Shown: positions 50,558 to 60,668, counted from the stretch's first letter. The stretch: DNA of 64,000 nucleotides from Lysobacterales bacterium (GCA_016721845.1 JADKHK010000013.1:1718501-1782500); one strand, 5' to 3'. The notes: generated from the letters alone by a model not told the origin. Numbers and translations: made by a program.

Positions 50558-51901
50558 TCAGTTCGAACCGATGCTTACCCGCCACATCGCCAGCCCGCCG
50601 CCACCGGCGCACACCGAGCCACTGCTGTCCGGATCGTCGCCCGCGTAGGCGACCACGATTTCCGGAAGCGCATCGCCGTCCACGAGGTTGCCGACGCGCA
50701 CGTCGAAGGCACTGCAATGCGCGAAGCGTTCGAGCGGCACGGCGATCGCAGCCAGACGATATAGGCCGTTGCGATTCTCGACCAGGCGCAGATTCCCCCG
50801 ATCGAGCGCCAGCGCAAGATCGAGGTCTCCGTCGCCATCGAGGTCGGCCGGGGCGATGGCCACCGCGACGTCCGTTCCGGCTTCTTGCGACAGCCATTGC
50901 ATGTCCTGCCGGCGCACGTCATAGACGCCAAGCCCGTTGCAGAAACCGCCGTCGTCAGTCGCCGCGAGCATGGACAACAGGGCCCGCGGTTCGCTCTCCG
51001 CCACCGCCGCGATCGCTACAGCGGAGACGGCTGCGCGGGCCGGCAGTCCGACGATATCGATACCGCGAAAGGCACGACCGTCGCCCAGCTGGATCAGCCC
51101 CGTCGATGCGGGATCGATCCGCCCGGTGACGAGGTCGGCCCAGCCGTCGCCGTCGAGGTCGCCGGCCGCGATGCTGGTGGAATAGCCGGACAGCTCGGGC
51201 ACGGGATCGACGCGCTGCCACGCACGACTGCGATTGAGATACACAACGAACGGCTGGCGCGTGGGCTGCCTCGAGAACAGCGCCGGCCCCTCGTTCGCGA
51301 TCGCGAAATCCATGGTGCCGTCACGATCGAAGTCGGCCACCGCCAGTGCGCGCGACGACACGAAGCCGGGCGCGACGCCGGAACCCGGCAGCGCCAGCAT
51401 CAGGTCGGTCCCGGCCGGCGCGAAATAACCGCGACCTTCGGCAAGCATCGGCACGACACCTCGCAGATGCGCAGCCAGCACCAGATCGGTCTGTCCGTCA
51501 CGGTTGAAATCCGCGGCCTTGATGGCGCCGTAATCGAAGGGCTGCGGCGGCCAGTGCGCCTCTGCCCAATAGCGGAAACCGCCGTTGCCATTCCCGAGAA
51601 AGATGTTCGGCTGAGGACGACCCTTCCGGGCCGGCCCGAACACGATGTCGAGGTGGCCGTCACCGTCCATGTCGGCGAGATCGAATTCGTCGCGCCATTG
51701 CCCGAGCGTCGGCAGCACGGCCTGAACTGGCATCACCTGCCAGGGGCCAGACTGCGCCGTCGGCGGCGCCTCGCACCGCGCCATCGGCGCTGCCGCCTTA
51801 TGCGGCAGCGGCGCACACGCCGCCAGCGCCAGCATCACCCACAAAGCGGGGCGGCAGCATACGCGCCACCCCGCCCAACACACCGCCATCAGGCCATTCA
51901 C
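50558..51901 (-). CDS. FG-GAP/VCBS-repeat lipoprotein
   Basis: This 447-residue protein has a lipoprotein-type signal ending LALAACAP. Several FG-GAP repeats follow, with calcium-binding-like motifs: LADMDGDGHLDIVFGPAR, ADFNRDGQTDLVLAAHL, ADFDRDGTMDFAIANEG, AGDLDGDGWADLVTGRI and ADLDGDGDLDLALALDRG. It should fold as an integrin-like seven-bladed propeller on the cell surface or in the periplasm. No enzyme domain was seen. It lies between the cyclase gene and the D-rich repeat gene; its start at 51901 overlaps the stop of the latter (ATGA), so they may be coupled. Confidence 0.82.
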   Translation of the reverse strand: MNGLMAVCWAGWRVCCRPALWVMLALAACAPLPHKAAAPMARCEAPPTAQSGPWQVMPVQAVLPTLGQWRDEFDLADMDGDGHLDIVFGPARKGRPQPNIFLGNGNGGFRYWAEAHWPPQPFDYGAIKAADFNRDGQTDLVLAAHLRGVVPMLAEGRGYFAPAGTDLMLALPGSGVAPGFVSSRALAVADFDRDGTMDFAIANEGPALFSRQPTRQPFVVYLNRSRAWQRVDPVPELSGYSTSIAAGDLDGDGWADLVTGRIDPASTGLIQLGDGRAFRGIDIVGLPARAAVSAVAIAAVAESEPRALLSMLAATDDGGFCNGLGVYDVRRQDMQWLSQEAGTDVAVAIAPADLDGDGDLDLALALDRGNLRLVENRNGLYRLAAIAVPLERFAHCSAFDVRVGNLVDGDALPEIVVAYAGDDPDSSGSVCAGGGGLAMWRVSIGSN

Positions 51902-54370
51902 GCCAACGCGTTGCGCCGACGAACCGCGAACAGGCCGAAGGCGCCCATCAGACCCGTGATCAGCAGCATCCCGAGCGCACCCATTGCCGGCACCGGCTGC
52001 TTGTCGACGAAGGGCGGCTCGCCCGCGAGGTATTCGTTGTCATCCCCGGCGCCAGAGCACCCGGGCTCGCTCGGCCAGTCAATGTAGCGATCGTTGTCGT
52101 TGTCGATCCCGTCCGAGCACTGCGGCAGCGTGACACCCGCCACTTCGTTGTTGTCGGCCAGCGACTCGCAACCGGGATCGATGGTGGTATCGAACCCGGG
52201 CATGCCGTCGAAGTCGTACTGGACGAAGTCGAGGGTGCCGTCGAAGTCGTTGTCGACATGATCGCTGCAGGCCGAGGTTTCGAATTCGTCGTTCGCCGAG
52301 GTGCAGAACGGATCCGACGGGAAATCGGCGGTGCCGTTGCCGTCGTTGTCGATGCCGTCCGCGCACTGGCCGGGACCGCCTTCGTTGTTGTCGAAGGGCG
52401 TCGGGCAACCCGGATCGTTCGGATAGTCCCGGTAGCCGTCAAAGTCGTCATCGAGGCCGTTGCTGCAGGCCCGCGTCTCGGATGTGGACCAGCCGAATTC
52501 GCAGGACGGATCGTTCGGGAAGTCGATGAAGCCGTCGGCATCATCATCGATGCCGTTGTTGCAAGAGGTGGTTTCGGTTCCGGATGTCGCACTCTGACAA
52601 CCCGGATCATTCGGAAAGTCGATGAAGCCGTCGGCATCATCATCGATGCCGTTGTTGCACAGTGGCGCTTCGTTGTTCGAATCGACGCTGCCGCAGCCGG
52701 GGTCGGCCGGGAAATCCGTCAGGCCATCGCCATCGTTGTCGATGCCGTCGTTGCAGAGGAAATTGGTCTCGTTGTTGTCCGCCGCGCTGGAACAGCCGGT
52801 GTCGAGCGGATAGTCGGTACGACCATCACTGTCGTTGTCGACGCCGTCGCTGCACTGGTTGGCTTCGGTCGTGTCGGTGAAGTAGCTGCACAACGTGTCC
52901 GCCGGCCAATCGACCGTGCCATCGGCATCGTTGTCGACGCCGTCGCCGCATTGGTTGTCGTAAGCGTCCACCTCGGCCATGTCGGCGCGCGAGCGGCATC
53001 CTGGATCTGCGGGATAGTCAGCCAGCATGTCAGCGTCATTGTCGAGACCATCGCTGCATTCAGCATATTCCTGGAAGTCCGTCGCAGAGGTGCATCCCGG
53101 GTCGGCAGGAAAATCGACGAACGTATCGCTGTCATTGTCGATACCGTCCGAACATTGAGGATTCGCCGGCGCACTGGTGCCCACGACGTAGTTGCCGAGC
53201 GACTGCTCGGGATCGGCGATCGCGCGGACGCTCTCGCGGCGCGTGCCGGAGGTGTAGACGTGTGTCACCGCCGCCTGAAACCGCAAGTCGACCAATTGCC
53301 ACTGGGGCGGCATCACGATCGGCGCAATAAACGGGGCCAATTCGGCCGGACGCTGCAAATGGTAATTGATGCTGCCCTCGGTCACCGCCATGCCGCTGAT
53401 CGCGGTCACCTGGCTGGCCAGCGGAAACACGAGCTGGGAGGCCGACTGCGCCTCTTCGCGCGCATCAAACGCGTCCATCGCCAGCACGCCGAGACTCGGT
53501 GGCGAGCCGCAGGCGAACGGTGCCGCCTGGCCAGGATCTCGCCACACGATCGCCGAGGTCGCGGTGATCGCGCCCGCCGTCTGGAACTTGCCCCAGTGCG
53601 CGCTCAGCAGGCGCTCACGGTCGTCCACCGCGGTGGTTTCGCCACGAATGCGGCTGTAGAACGTCATGTCCTGCAGGCCGGTGCCCGAATCCGCGGTGCC
53701 GTCGACATTGGCGTCCGTCGTGCTGGCCTCGATATGCATCAGGGCATCGCCGTGCGCCCATCCGGCGCCGGGATTCACCATCGCGTATTCGCCCCACAAG
53801 ACGTTGGCGTCGCTGCCGATGCCCGTGCCGCCATCGGCAAAATAGGCAGGATCGCGCGGCGTCAGCGCGGTGCAACTGTTCACCGCATCGATGGTGACGA
53901 AGCCGCGGGCATGCCCGTCGCCACGGGAACTGCCGCCGCATTGCCCGCCGGTCAGCGTCGACGCTGCACCGGTCAGGGCATTGCGCACGTTGGTGATCGT
54001 GGTCGGCGTCCAGTTCGCGAGCGGGAAACTGCAGCCAGTGCCTGAACCGCTCGACACCGGCAGGACGCCGGTGCGCAGGACGGTCCCCGAGAGCGATTTC
54101 GGTCACGCCATTCGCGGCCAGGTTGAGGTCGAACGTGGTCACCGGGATCCCGACATCGGTCCACAGGGTGACGTGCGCAAGCTGGCTGGCGTTCGAGCGG
54201 TTGCCGACCGTGAGCACGGTCTTGTGCCCGTTGCTGCTGTTCATGTCGACATCGAAATGCGGCAGCAGCAGAGTGGCAGCGGGAACGTTGTCCTGGGCGC
54301 CGAACTTGGCCTGGACATCCAGGCCGAATACCGCCAAGACGAGCGCCGGAATCAGTGCAATCTTCTTCAT
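51898..54370 (-). CDS. Secreted D-rich-repeat protein with IPTL-like anchor, frameshifted
   Basis: The protein has a signal peptide (MKKIALIPALVLAVFGLDVQA, start 54370), then AATLLLPHFDVD and VTLWTDVGIPV, as in its paralogue at 54390-55631. The first frame runs out near 54085-54088, where a G run (CCCC on the plus strand) carries one extra base; dropping it gives VTEIALGTVLRTGVLP, and the frame stays open to 51898. From 53163 to 52030 there are eleven repeats of about 32 residues, each C-x-[DN]-G-[IVL]-D-[ND]-D-x-D-G-x-x-D-[FWY]-P-x-D-P-G-C, like MopE-type metal-binding motifs. The C-terminus PVPAMGALGMLLITGL and AVRRRNA resemble an IPTL-type sorting anchor. It may be surface-bound and bind Ca2+. 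Confidence 0.8.
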
Positions 54371-54389
54371 GTGCATGTGCTCCGGTCGA

Positions 54390-55631
54390 TTACGGCACGA
54401 TGGGATCGGCGAGGTCGGCCGCATTGCCGAGCTGGATGCCTTCGACGGTGTAGGCGAAACCGGAGGTCGCCGGCGTGGAAGACGGATACTGTTCGAAGGT
54501 CAGCCAGGACTGGCGAATGGTGTTCCAGTCGTTCGCATTCATCGGGTCCGGGTCGGTGGTCGAGTTCAGGTTGGCGAACAGCCAGCCAGGCGACGCCGCA
54601 AGCGACAGCGCCGATCCCGCCACGCGTCCGCTCGCATACGGGAACAGCGCGCCGGCCGGATTGGCGGTATTGGTGCCGTTGCCGGAAAACACCGATAGGT
54701 CACGAAGCGGCAGCGGGAACGCCGCCGGAACGGCACATCCGGCCACCGGCGTGATCTTCTGGCCGGGATCGCGCCAGTAGTTCAGGTCCGTCTTGCCTGC
54801 GACGGCACGACCGGCCCAAGCCGTCGGCAGCGCCTCGCGCTCGGACACGGTCGAGTAATTGGTCAACGACGAATACAAACCGTAAGACGGCGCCGGCCCG
54901 GCGACGTATCTTGATTCGACGTGGACGGCATTGGCGGCGACCATCCGGCTTCCGTTGGCATTGCTGATGACGTAGCTGCCCATCAAGATATTGCGCCGGT
55001 CTGCGATCCCGCCGGGGAAAAACGCCGTCTCGTAGGGCGAATCGGTCGTGCACTGTGTCACTGTGTCGATCGTGACGTAACCGCGTGCAATGCCATCGCC
55101 GTAATTGATGGCGCCGCAACTGCCGCCGAAGTAGTTGAGACTGGCCAAGCCGGTATGCGCCGCCTTGACGTCATAGGTGATCAGCAACTCGATGTCCGAA
55201 GGTGCAGCGCTGCAGGGCGGCACCGCTCCGGGGAAATTGATGTCCTGCGAAAAGTCGCCCTTGTTCGAGATGCCATCGTCGGGATTGCTGGTGTCGCCTG
55301 TATCCGAGCCCGCGTCGGCTGTCACCGGCGGAAAGCGGTTGAACACGTTTTGCAGATCGATCGTCTGCTGGTCGTAGCCGGTCAGGTAGATGCCGAAGCG
55401 TGCGGTCGGCAGCGCCTCGTCGGTCCACAGCGTGACTTGCGCCACGGCGGCCGAAGCACTCGCATTCGTCAACGTGATCACGGTGTTGACACCCGTGCGA
55501 TTGAGCGTATCGACCTCGAAGTGCGGAATCAGCAGCGTCGCCGCCGGCACGTCGTCGATGGTGCCGAACTCGGCGTGGGCCTGCAGAGGCAGCAGGGCAA
55601 ACAGCAAAGCACCCAATTTTCGTAAAGACAC
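54390..55631 (-). CDS. Secreted protein, paralogue of the D-rich-repeat gene N-terminus
   Basis: This 413-residue protein has a signal peptide (LGALLFALLPLQAHA) and shares with the neighbouring gene the pattern E/K-F-G-x-x-D-x-V-P-A-A-T-L-L-[IL]-P-H-F-[ED]-V-D, then V-T-L-W-T-D, a central DGIARGYVTIDTVTQC / DGHARGFVTIDAVNSC segment, and WRDPGQ. Thus the 300-residue module is duplicated in tandem; this copy lacks the repeats and membrane anchor. GTG at 55631 with GGGGAG upstream is the start. I know the family only as an uncharacterised secreted protein of Proteobacteria and do not know its role. Confidence 0.75.
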   Translation of the reverse strand: MSLRKLGALLFALLPLQAHAEFGTIDDVPAATLLIPHFEVDTLNRTGVNTVITLTNASASAAVAQVTLWTDEALPTARFGIYLTGYDQQTIDLQNVFNRFPPVTADAGSDTGDTSNPDDGISNKGDFSQDINFPGAVPPCSAAPSDIELLITYDVKAAHTGLASLNYFGGSCGAINYGDGIARGYVTIDTVTQCTTDSPYETAFFPGGIADRRNILMGSYVISNANGSRMVAANAVHVESRYVAGPAPSYGLYSSLTNYSTVSEREALPTAWAGRAVAGKTDLNYWRDPGQKITPVAGCAVPAAFPLPLRDLSVFSGNGTNTANPAGALFPYASGRVAGSALSLAASPGWLFANLNSTTDPDPMNANDWNTIRQSWLTFEQYPSSTPATSGFAYTVEGIQLGNAADLADPIVP

Positions 55632-55864
55632 GATCCACTCCCCATTCCATGACCCAGATCAAGGATAGCCGCGACCCGATGCGGCTGCAACGACTCCAGA
55701 AGCATAACGCTGAGCGTCAACTGAATGAAAGCGCGGACATCGTCGCGACCCCGGGGTGAAGGCAGGGTGCGCCGCTGCGTGCCGGCAACCAACCCCCTGC
55801 CCGAAGGTACGGCTGGAATCCGCGCGCAACCCGTTAAGATCGCGCCCTCACGATGGAGAATGCG

Positions 55865-56604
55865 ATGTCGTTATCGACACAGGCCGCGCCCGCGCGCGGC
55901 AAATCGAAGGTGTATCCGGATGCCGCGACAGCGCTGCGCGATCTGGTGGCCGATGGCCAGACGCTCGCGGTCGGCGGCTTCGGCCTGTGCGGCATTCCCG
56001 AAGCGCTGATCGCTGCCTTGCGCGATTCCGGCGTCAAGGGCCTGACCGCGATCTCGAACAATGCCGGCGTCGACGGCTTCGGCCTCGGCCAGCTTCTGGC
56101 CACTCGCCAGATCAGGAAGATGATTTCGTCCTACGTCGGCGAGAACAAGGAATTCGAACGCCAGTACCTCTCCGGCGAACTTGAGCTCGAATTCAACCCG
56201 CAAGGCACGCTGGCCGAACGCCTGCGCGCCGGCGGTGCCGGCATCCCCGCGTTCTTCACGCGTACCGGTTACGGCACCATCGTCGCCGACGGCAAGGAGA
56301 CGCGACAGTTCGACGGCCACTGGTACGTGCTTGAAACCGCGCTCAAGGCCGATGTCTCGCTGGTCAAGGCATGGAAGGCTGACCAGGCCGGCAATCTCGT
56401 GTTCCGCAAGACCGCACGCAATTTCAATCCGGCCTGCGCGATGGCGGGCAAGGTGTGTGTCGCCGAAGTCGAACAGGTCGTCGAGACCGGCAGCATCGAC
56501 GCGGATGCGGTGCATCTGCCCGGCATCTACGTCGACCGCATCGTGCTCAATGCCTCGCCCGAGAAGCGCATCGAACAGCGCACCGTTCGCCAAGGAGACA
56601 AGTG

Positions 56605-56605
<1 letters not shown>
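55865..56605 (+). CDS. scoA: 3-oxoacid CoA-transferase subunit A
   Basis: This 246-residue alpha subunit of succinyl-CoA:acetoacetate CoA-transferase has the family pattern DGQTLAVGGFGLCGIPEALIAAL, SNNAGVDGFGLGQLL, QGTLAERLRAGGAGIPAFFTRTG and CAMAGKVCVAEVEQVVE. With subunit B it moves CoA from succinyl-CoA to acetoacetate for ketone-body and polyhydroxybutyrate use. GGAG at 55855 supports the ATG at 55865. scoB begins inside the stop (TGATG), but scoB is broken. Confidence 0.9.
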
Positions 56606-57002
<397 letters not shown>

Positions 57003-57109
57003 TCTCACCCGCCAGTTGCACTGCCCGTGCCGCCGTGCACGGGCGCAAGCGCCCGGCCGCCGCTGGCAACCGGCGCTGAACAGTGCGTGCCGGAGCCGCT
57101 AAAGTGCTG

Positions 57110-57149
57110 CGGCCGCACGGCGATGTCGCTATAGTGCGCGGCCGTTTTT
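57110..57149 (+). terminator. Hairpin with T tract before metK
   Basis: CGGCCGCAC at 57110-57118 can pair with GTGCGCGGCCG at 57134-57144, followed by TTTTT at 57145-57149. This looks like an intrinsic terminator for the sco genes or an attenuator for metK, whose start is 35 bases downstream. A possible -10 element TATAGT lies inside the loop at 57130-57135, so the segment may instead be the metK promoter. Confidence 0.45.
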
Positions 57150-57183
57150 ATCCCTCCATCCGAATCAAAGGATATATGCCTCG

Positions 57184-58398
57184 ATGAGCAGCTATCTCTT
57201 CACCTCCGAATCCGTTTCCGAAGGCCACCCGGACAAGATCGCCGACCAGATCTCCGATGCCGTGCTCGACGCCATCCTCGCGCAGGACAAGCGCGCCCGC
57301 GTGGCCTGCGAAACGATGGTGAAGACCGGCGCGGCGATCGTCGCCGGCGAAGTCACCACCAGCGCCTGGGTCGACATCGAGGCGCTGGCGCGCAAGGTCA
57401 TCAACGACATCGGCTACAACAATTCCGACGTCGGCTTCGACGGCCACACCTGCGCCATCATCAACATGCTCGGCAAGCAGTCGCCGGACATCAACCAGGG
57501 CGTCGACCGCAAGAAGCCGGAAGAACAGGGCGCGGGCGACCAGGGCCTGATGTTCGGTTACGCCTGCAACGAAGCCCCGGAATACATGCCGGCGCCGATC
57601 TACTACTCGCACCGTCTGGTCGAGCAGCAGGCCAAGATGCGCAAGAAGAAGAATTCGCCGCTGCCGTGGCTGCGCCCGGACGCGAAGTCGCAGGTCACGC
57701 TGCGTTATGACGGCAACAAGATCGCCGGCATCGACGCGGTCGTGCTCTCGACCCAGCACGACGAGGACGTGAAGCAGAAGCACCTGGTCGAAGCGGTGAT
57801 GGAAGAGATCATCAAGCCGGTGCTGCCGACCAAGCTGATCGACAAGAAGACCAAGTTCCACATCAACCCGACCGGCAAGTTCGTGATCGGCGGTCCGGTC
57901 GGCGACTGCGGCCTGACCGGTCGCAAGATCATCGTCGACAGCTACGGCGGCATGGCGCGCCACGGCGGCGGCGCGTTCTCGGGCAAGGATCCGTCCAAGG
58001 TCGATCGTTCGGCCGCGTATGCCGCACGCTACGTGGCGAAGAACATCGTCGCCGCCGGCCTCGCCGACAAGTGCGAAGTCCAGGTCAGCTATGCCATCGG
58101 CGTGGCCGAACCGACCTCGATCTCGGTCACCACGTTCGGCACCGGCAAGATCGGCGACGAACAGATCGAGAAGCTGATCCGCGGCCACTTCGATCTGCGC
58201 CCGTACGGCATCATCCAGATGCTCGACCTGATCCATCCGGTCTACCAGGCGACGGCCAGCTACGGCCACTTCGGCCGCAAGCCCTACGAGCACGACTACA
58301 CAAACAAGGATGGCAAGAAGGTCAAGGCGACCGCGTTCTCGTGGGAGAAGACCGACCGCGCCGAAGCCCTGCGCAAGGCCGCCGGCCTCAAGGGCTAA
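57184..58398 (+). CDS. metK: S-adenosylmethionine synthetase
   Basis: This 404-residue enzyme makes S-adenosylmethionine from ATP and methionine. Family motifs are FTSESVSEGHPDKIADQISDAVLD, GHTCAIINMLGKQSPDIN (a longer form), GAGDQGLMFGYAC, PTGKFVIGGPVGDCGLTGRKIIVD and the P-loop-like GGGAFSGKDPSKVDRSAAY. Catalytic His and Lys are in the expected places. AAAGGA lies 11 bases before the ATG at 57184; an ATG at 57176 is out of frame. SAM feeds the window's methyltransferases (Cfa pair, RsmC). The stop is followed by a strong terminator. Confidence 0.97.
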   Translation: MSSYLFTSESVSEGHPDKIADQISDAVLDAILAQDKRARVACETMVKTGAAIVAGEVTTSAWVDIEALARKVINDIGYNNSDVGFDGHTCAIINMLGKQSPDINQGVDRKKPEEQGAGDQGLMFGYACNEAPEYMPAPIYYSHRLVEQQAKMRKKKNSPLPWLRPDAKSQVTLRYDGNKIAGIDAVVLSTQHDEDVKQKHLVEAVMEEIIKPVLPTKLIDKKTKFHINPTGKFVIGGPVGDCGLTGRKIIVDSYGGMARHGGGAFSGKDPSKVDRSAAYAARYVAKNIVAAGLADKCEVQVSYAIGVAEPTSISVTTFGTGKIGDEQIEKLIRGHFDLRPYGIIQMLDLIHPVYQATASYGHFGRKPYEHDYTNKDGKKVKATAFSWEKTDRAEALRKAAGLKG

Positions 58399-58434
58399 GG
58401 TGGAAGCAGGCTCCGCCCCGCGATTTCCCCCGAC

Positions 58435-58460
58435 AAACGGCCCGCTCACGCGGGCCGTTT
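58435..58460. terminator. Bidirectional terminator after metK
   Basis: AAACGGCCCGC, loop TCAC, GCGGGCCGTTT form a perfect 11-base stem. The plus strand continues with TTTGCGTT and the minus strand begins with an AAAC tract, so the hairpin can stop both metK and the convergent hydroxylase gene that ends at 58473. Confidence 0.85.
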
Positions 58461-58472
58461 GCGTTGCAGGGC

Positions 58473-59144
58473 TCACACCTCGGCGAAACGCCGCAACAGA
58501 TTCGTGTGGGTCTTGTTGATTCGCTCGAAGGTCGCGCCGCGGCCTTCGCGGGCGAATACGTCGTCGCGAGCCTGAGCGAGATCCCACAGCATGGCTCGGA
58601 CGGAAGCGTCGCGGATGAAGCTCTGGATCCAGGCGACCACGACCAGCCGCTCGCCGCGCGTGACCGGGCGCACCTGATGCGCGTCGCCCGTGTCGTAGGC
58701 GATGAGGTCGCCCGCGGCGAGCTTGACGGCAACGTTGCCGGCGCCGGTCTGAAGTTCCAGTTCGCCGCCGTCGTAGTCATCAGGCTCCGACAGGAACAGG
58801 GTCAGCGACAGGTCGCTGCGAAACACCTGGGCGTCGCCCATCAAGGCGGCGTCGACGTGCAGGCCGTAGGCCATGCCGGGGCGATAACGCGCAAGCATCA
58901 GGCCATGCAACTGGTTCGGGCACGTCGCGTGCCGGAATGCGTCGTTGCGCTTCAGCGCCGCGAGCACGATGCGGGTGATCTCGGGCATCGCCGGATCGCC
59001 GTGTGCGACTTGCTCGTTGCGCTTGATGTCATGCAGGCTTGCAGCCGCCGTCGTACGCCCGTCGATGAAGCGTGCCGACGCCGCGAGGGCTCGCAATTGC
59101 GTCAGCTCGACGGCGTCGAGCACTTGCCTAACGTGCAGCAGCAT
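58473..59144 (-). CDS. PKHD-type Fe(II)/2-oxoglutarate hydroxylase (YbiX/PiuC family)
   Basis: This 223-residue protein matches YbiX/PiuC. It has PNQLHGLMLARYRPGMAYGLHVDAALM (the H-x-D iron pair is HVD), RSDLSLTLFLSEPDDYDGGELELQ, KLAAGDLIAYDTGDAHQVRPVTRGERLVVVAWIQS (distal His) and SVRAMLWDL. Members often lie next to iron-uptake genes, but that is not so here. The family hydroxylates an unknown protein or small molecule in an Fe(II)- and 2-oxoglutarate-dependent reaction. The start is the ATG at 59144. Confidence 0.85.
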   Translation of the reverse strand: MLLHVRQVLDAVELTQLRALAASARFIDGRTTAAASLHDIKRNEQVAHGDPAMPEITRIVLAALKRNDAFRHATCPNQLHGLMLARYRPGMAYGLHVDAALMGDAQVFRSDLSLTLFLSEPDDYDGGELELQTGAGNVAVKLAAGDLIAYDTGDAHQVRPVTRGERLVVVAWIQSFIRDASVRAMLWDLAQARDDVFAREGRGATFERINKTHTNLLRRFAEV

Positions 59145-59146
59145 CG

Positions 59147-60586
59147 TTACTCGAATCCGTCCATGAAAATGTCCTTGCAGGGCGTCGTCAAGTCCGATCG
59201 ACTGGTGCCGTAGACATCATGGTTGTTGGTGTCGGTGCCCGCTTGAGACGGCGCAGAGTTGCCGCTGAAGGAGACGCTGCATCCGCTCACGATCGGGAGG
59301 ATGGCGGGCATGCCTTGGCGACTGGCACCGATGATGGCGTTGTGGGCGACCTGCGCAGCTTCATCGAGCACGAAAATGGCGCCGCCGAGCCGGGTCGCCG
59401 CGGCATTGCCGGACACGCTGTTCGAACTGAACAGGCTGTTGCTGATCGCCACCACGCCCGAACGCACGAACAAGCCACCGCCGAACGCTGCGCCTGCGCC
59501 GCCCGAGTTGGTCGTCGCTGCCGTGGCGCCAAAACCGGAGACACCATTCGTCGCCGGCGTGCCCAGCTCGGCATAACCCTTGGCACCGCCACCGGCACCG
59601 AATCCGCCTGCCCCGCCGTTGCCCGCACTGCCGAAACCGGAGCTTCCGCCGCGCCCGCCGCCGCCGGCGAAACCCCCGTCTCCGCCGTTCCCCGCGAAGG
59701 CCGAACCGCCGGAACTGGTATTGGTCGCGCCACCACCGCCACCACCGCCACCGAAGCCCCCCATGGCGCCATGCTGTCCACCCTGCGCCCCCAGCAGGGA
59801 CGCGCCGCCGCCACCGCCACCGCCGAAACCGCCGGCACCCGGCATAGGCACGAAACCTGTACCGGTACCGCCATTGCCGCCGTTCGGCGCACCGGCGGCG
59901 CCGCCCGGAATGATGCTGGCCGTGGAAGCGTTGGCACCGCCGCCACCGCCGGATCCGATCGTCGCCGAGTTCGACGCTGTCGCGCCGGCGTTCGCACCCG
60001 CACCGTGCAGGCCGGCACCGCCGGCACCGCCGCTGTTCGAGACCACCGAACTCGCCGCACCGCCACCGGCCTGTGCACTGACGATGCTGATCCGATCCAG
60101 CCGAACATCGCCGTCGTAGACAAACAACGCACCGCCCATGCCGGGCGAGCTGCCCGCGCCATCGGCTCCGGCACCACCGACGAAACTGCAGAACTGGATC
60201 CCGAAGCGTTCGAGCACAACCGTCGGTGCAGATGTCTCGTCGCCGATGAACAGCGGCTGGCCACCGCCTTCGCAGCCAATGACACTGGTGCCGAGCGCGT
60301 GGCCGCGGATGGTGAGATCGCCGGTAATCGGCGGCGGTCCGGCACCCGCGCCGGTCAGCGTCGGATAGTGCGCATTCGGTGGCAACAGGATCACGTCAGC
60401 CCCCGAACCGGCGCTGCAACTGCCCACGGCGCTATCGGTATTGGCCGAATGGATCGCATCGACCAGGTCACAGCCATTCACGTTGTTGTCGACCTGGATG
60501 GTCGCCGCCGGTACCGCCTGCGCGACGCACAGCGCCAGCGAAACGGCCGCACTCAGGCGCGCGCGGCGCATCGGAACTTGGATCAT
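59147..60586 (-). CDS. Secreted CSLREA-like, glycine-rich protein with DGFE tail
   Basis: This 479-residue protein has a signal peptide (AAVSLALCVAQAVPAATI). A CSLREA-like start (VDNNVNGCDLVDAIHSANTD) and a right-handed-helix-like region follow. Residues about 160-390 are a Gly/Ala-rich stretch (GGAGGAG and GGGGGGA patterns, PE_PGRS-like), and the end is DIFMDGFE. GGGGGAAG lies just ahead of the ATG at 60586. It probably folds as a surface beta-helix with a flexible glycine-rich loop block. The DGFE tail is shared with the protein ending at 31422. Confidence 0.78.
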   Translation of the reverse strand: MIQVPMRRARLSAAVSLALCVAQAVPAATIQVDNNVNGCDLVDAIHSANTDSAVGSCSAGSGADVILLPPNAHYPTLTGAGAGPPPITGDLTIRGHALGTSVIGCEGGGQPLFIGDETSAPTVVLERFGIQFCSFVGGAGADGAGSSPGMGGALFVYDGDVRLDRISIVSAQAGGGAASSVVSNSGGAGGAGLHGAGANAGATASNSATIGSGGGGGANASTASIIPGGAAGAPNGGNGGTGTGFVPMPGAGGFGGGGGGGASLLGAQGGQHGAMGGFGGGGGGGGATNTSSGGSAFAGNGGDGGFAGGGGRGGSSGFGSAGNGGAGGFGAGGGAKGYAELGTPATNGVSGFGATAATTNSGGAGAAFGGGLFVRSGVVAISNSLFSSNSVSGNAAATRLGGAIFVLDEAAQVAHNAIIGASRQGMPAILPIVSGCSVSFSGNSAPSQAGTDTNNHDVYGTSRSDLTTPCKDIFMDGFE

Positions 60587-60668
60587 GACTTCCCCCGGGA
60601 ATCGACGGCAGCGAGTGTAGCCTCGGGTCGGCACGGCCGCGATGGCCGGGGCATGCGATGATGCCGCA

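Noticed and set aside
52030..53163. CRISPR array or DNA repeat element
   Set aside because: The regular units are coding repeats with protein-level conservation and many synonymous changes, and there are no palindromic spacers.
57003..57183. SAM or SAH riboswitch upstream of metK
   Set aside because: I could not match any known SAM or SAH aptamer core in the 180-base gap. The structure present is better explained as a hairpin with a T tract or promoter.
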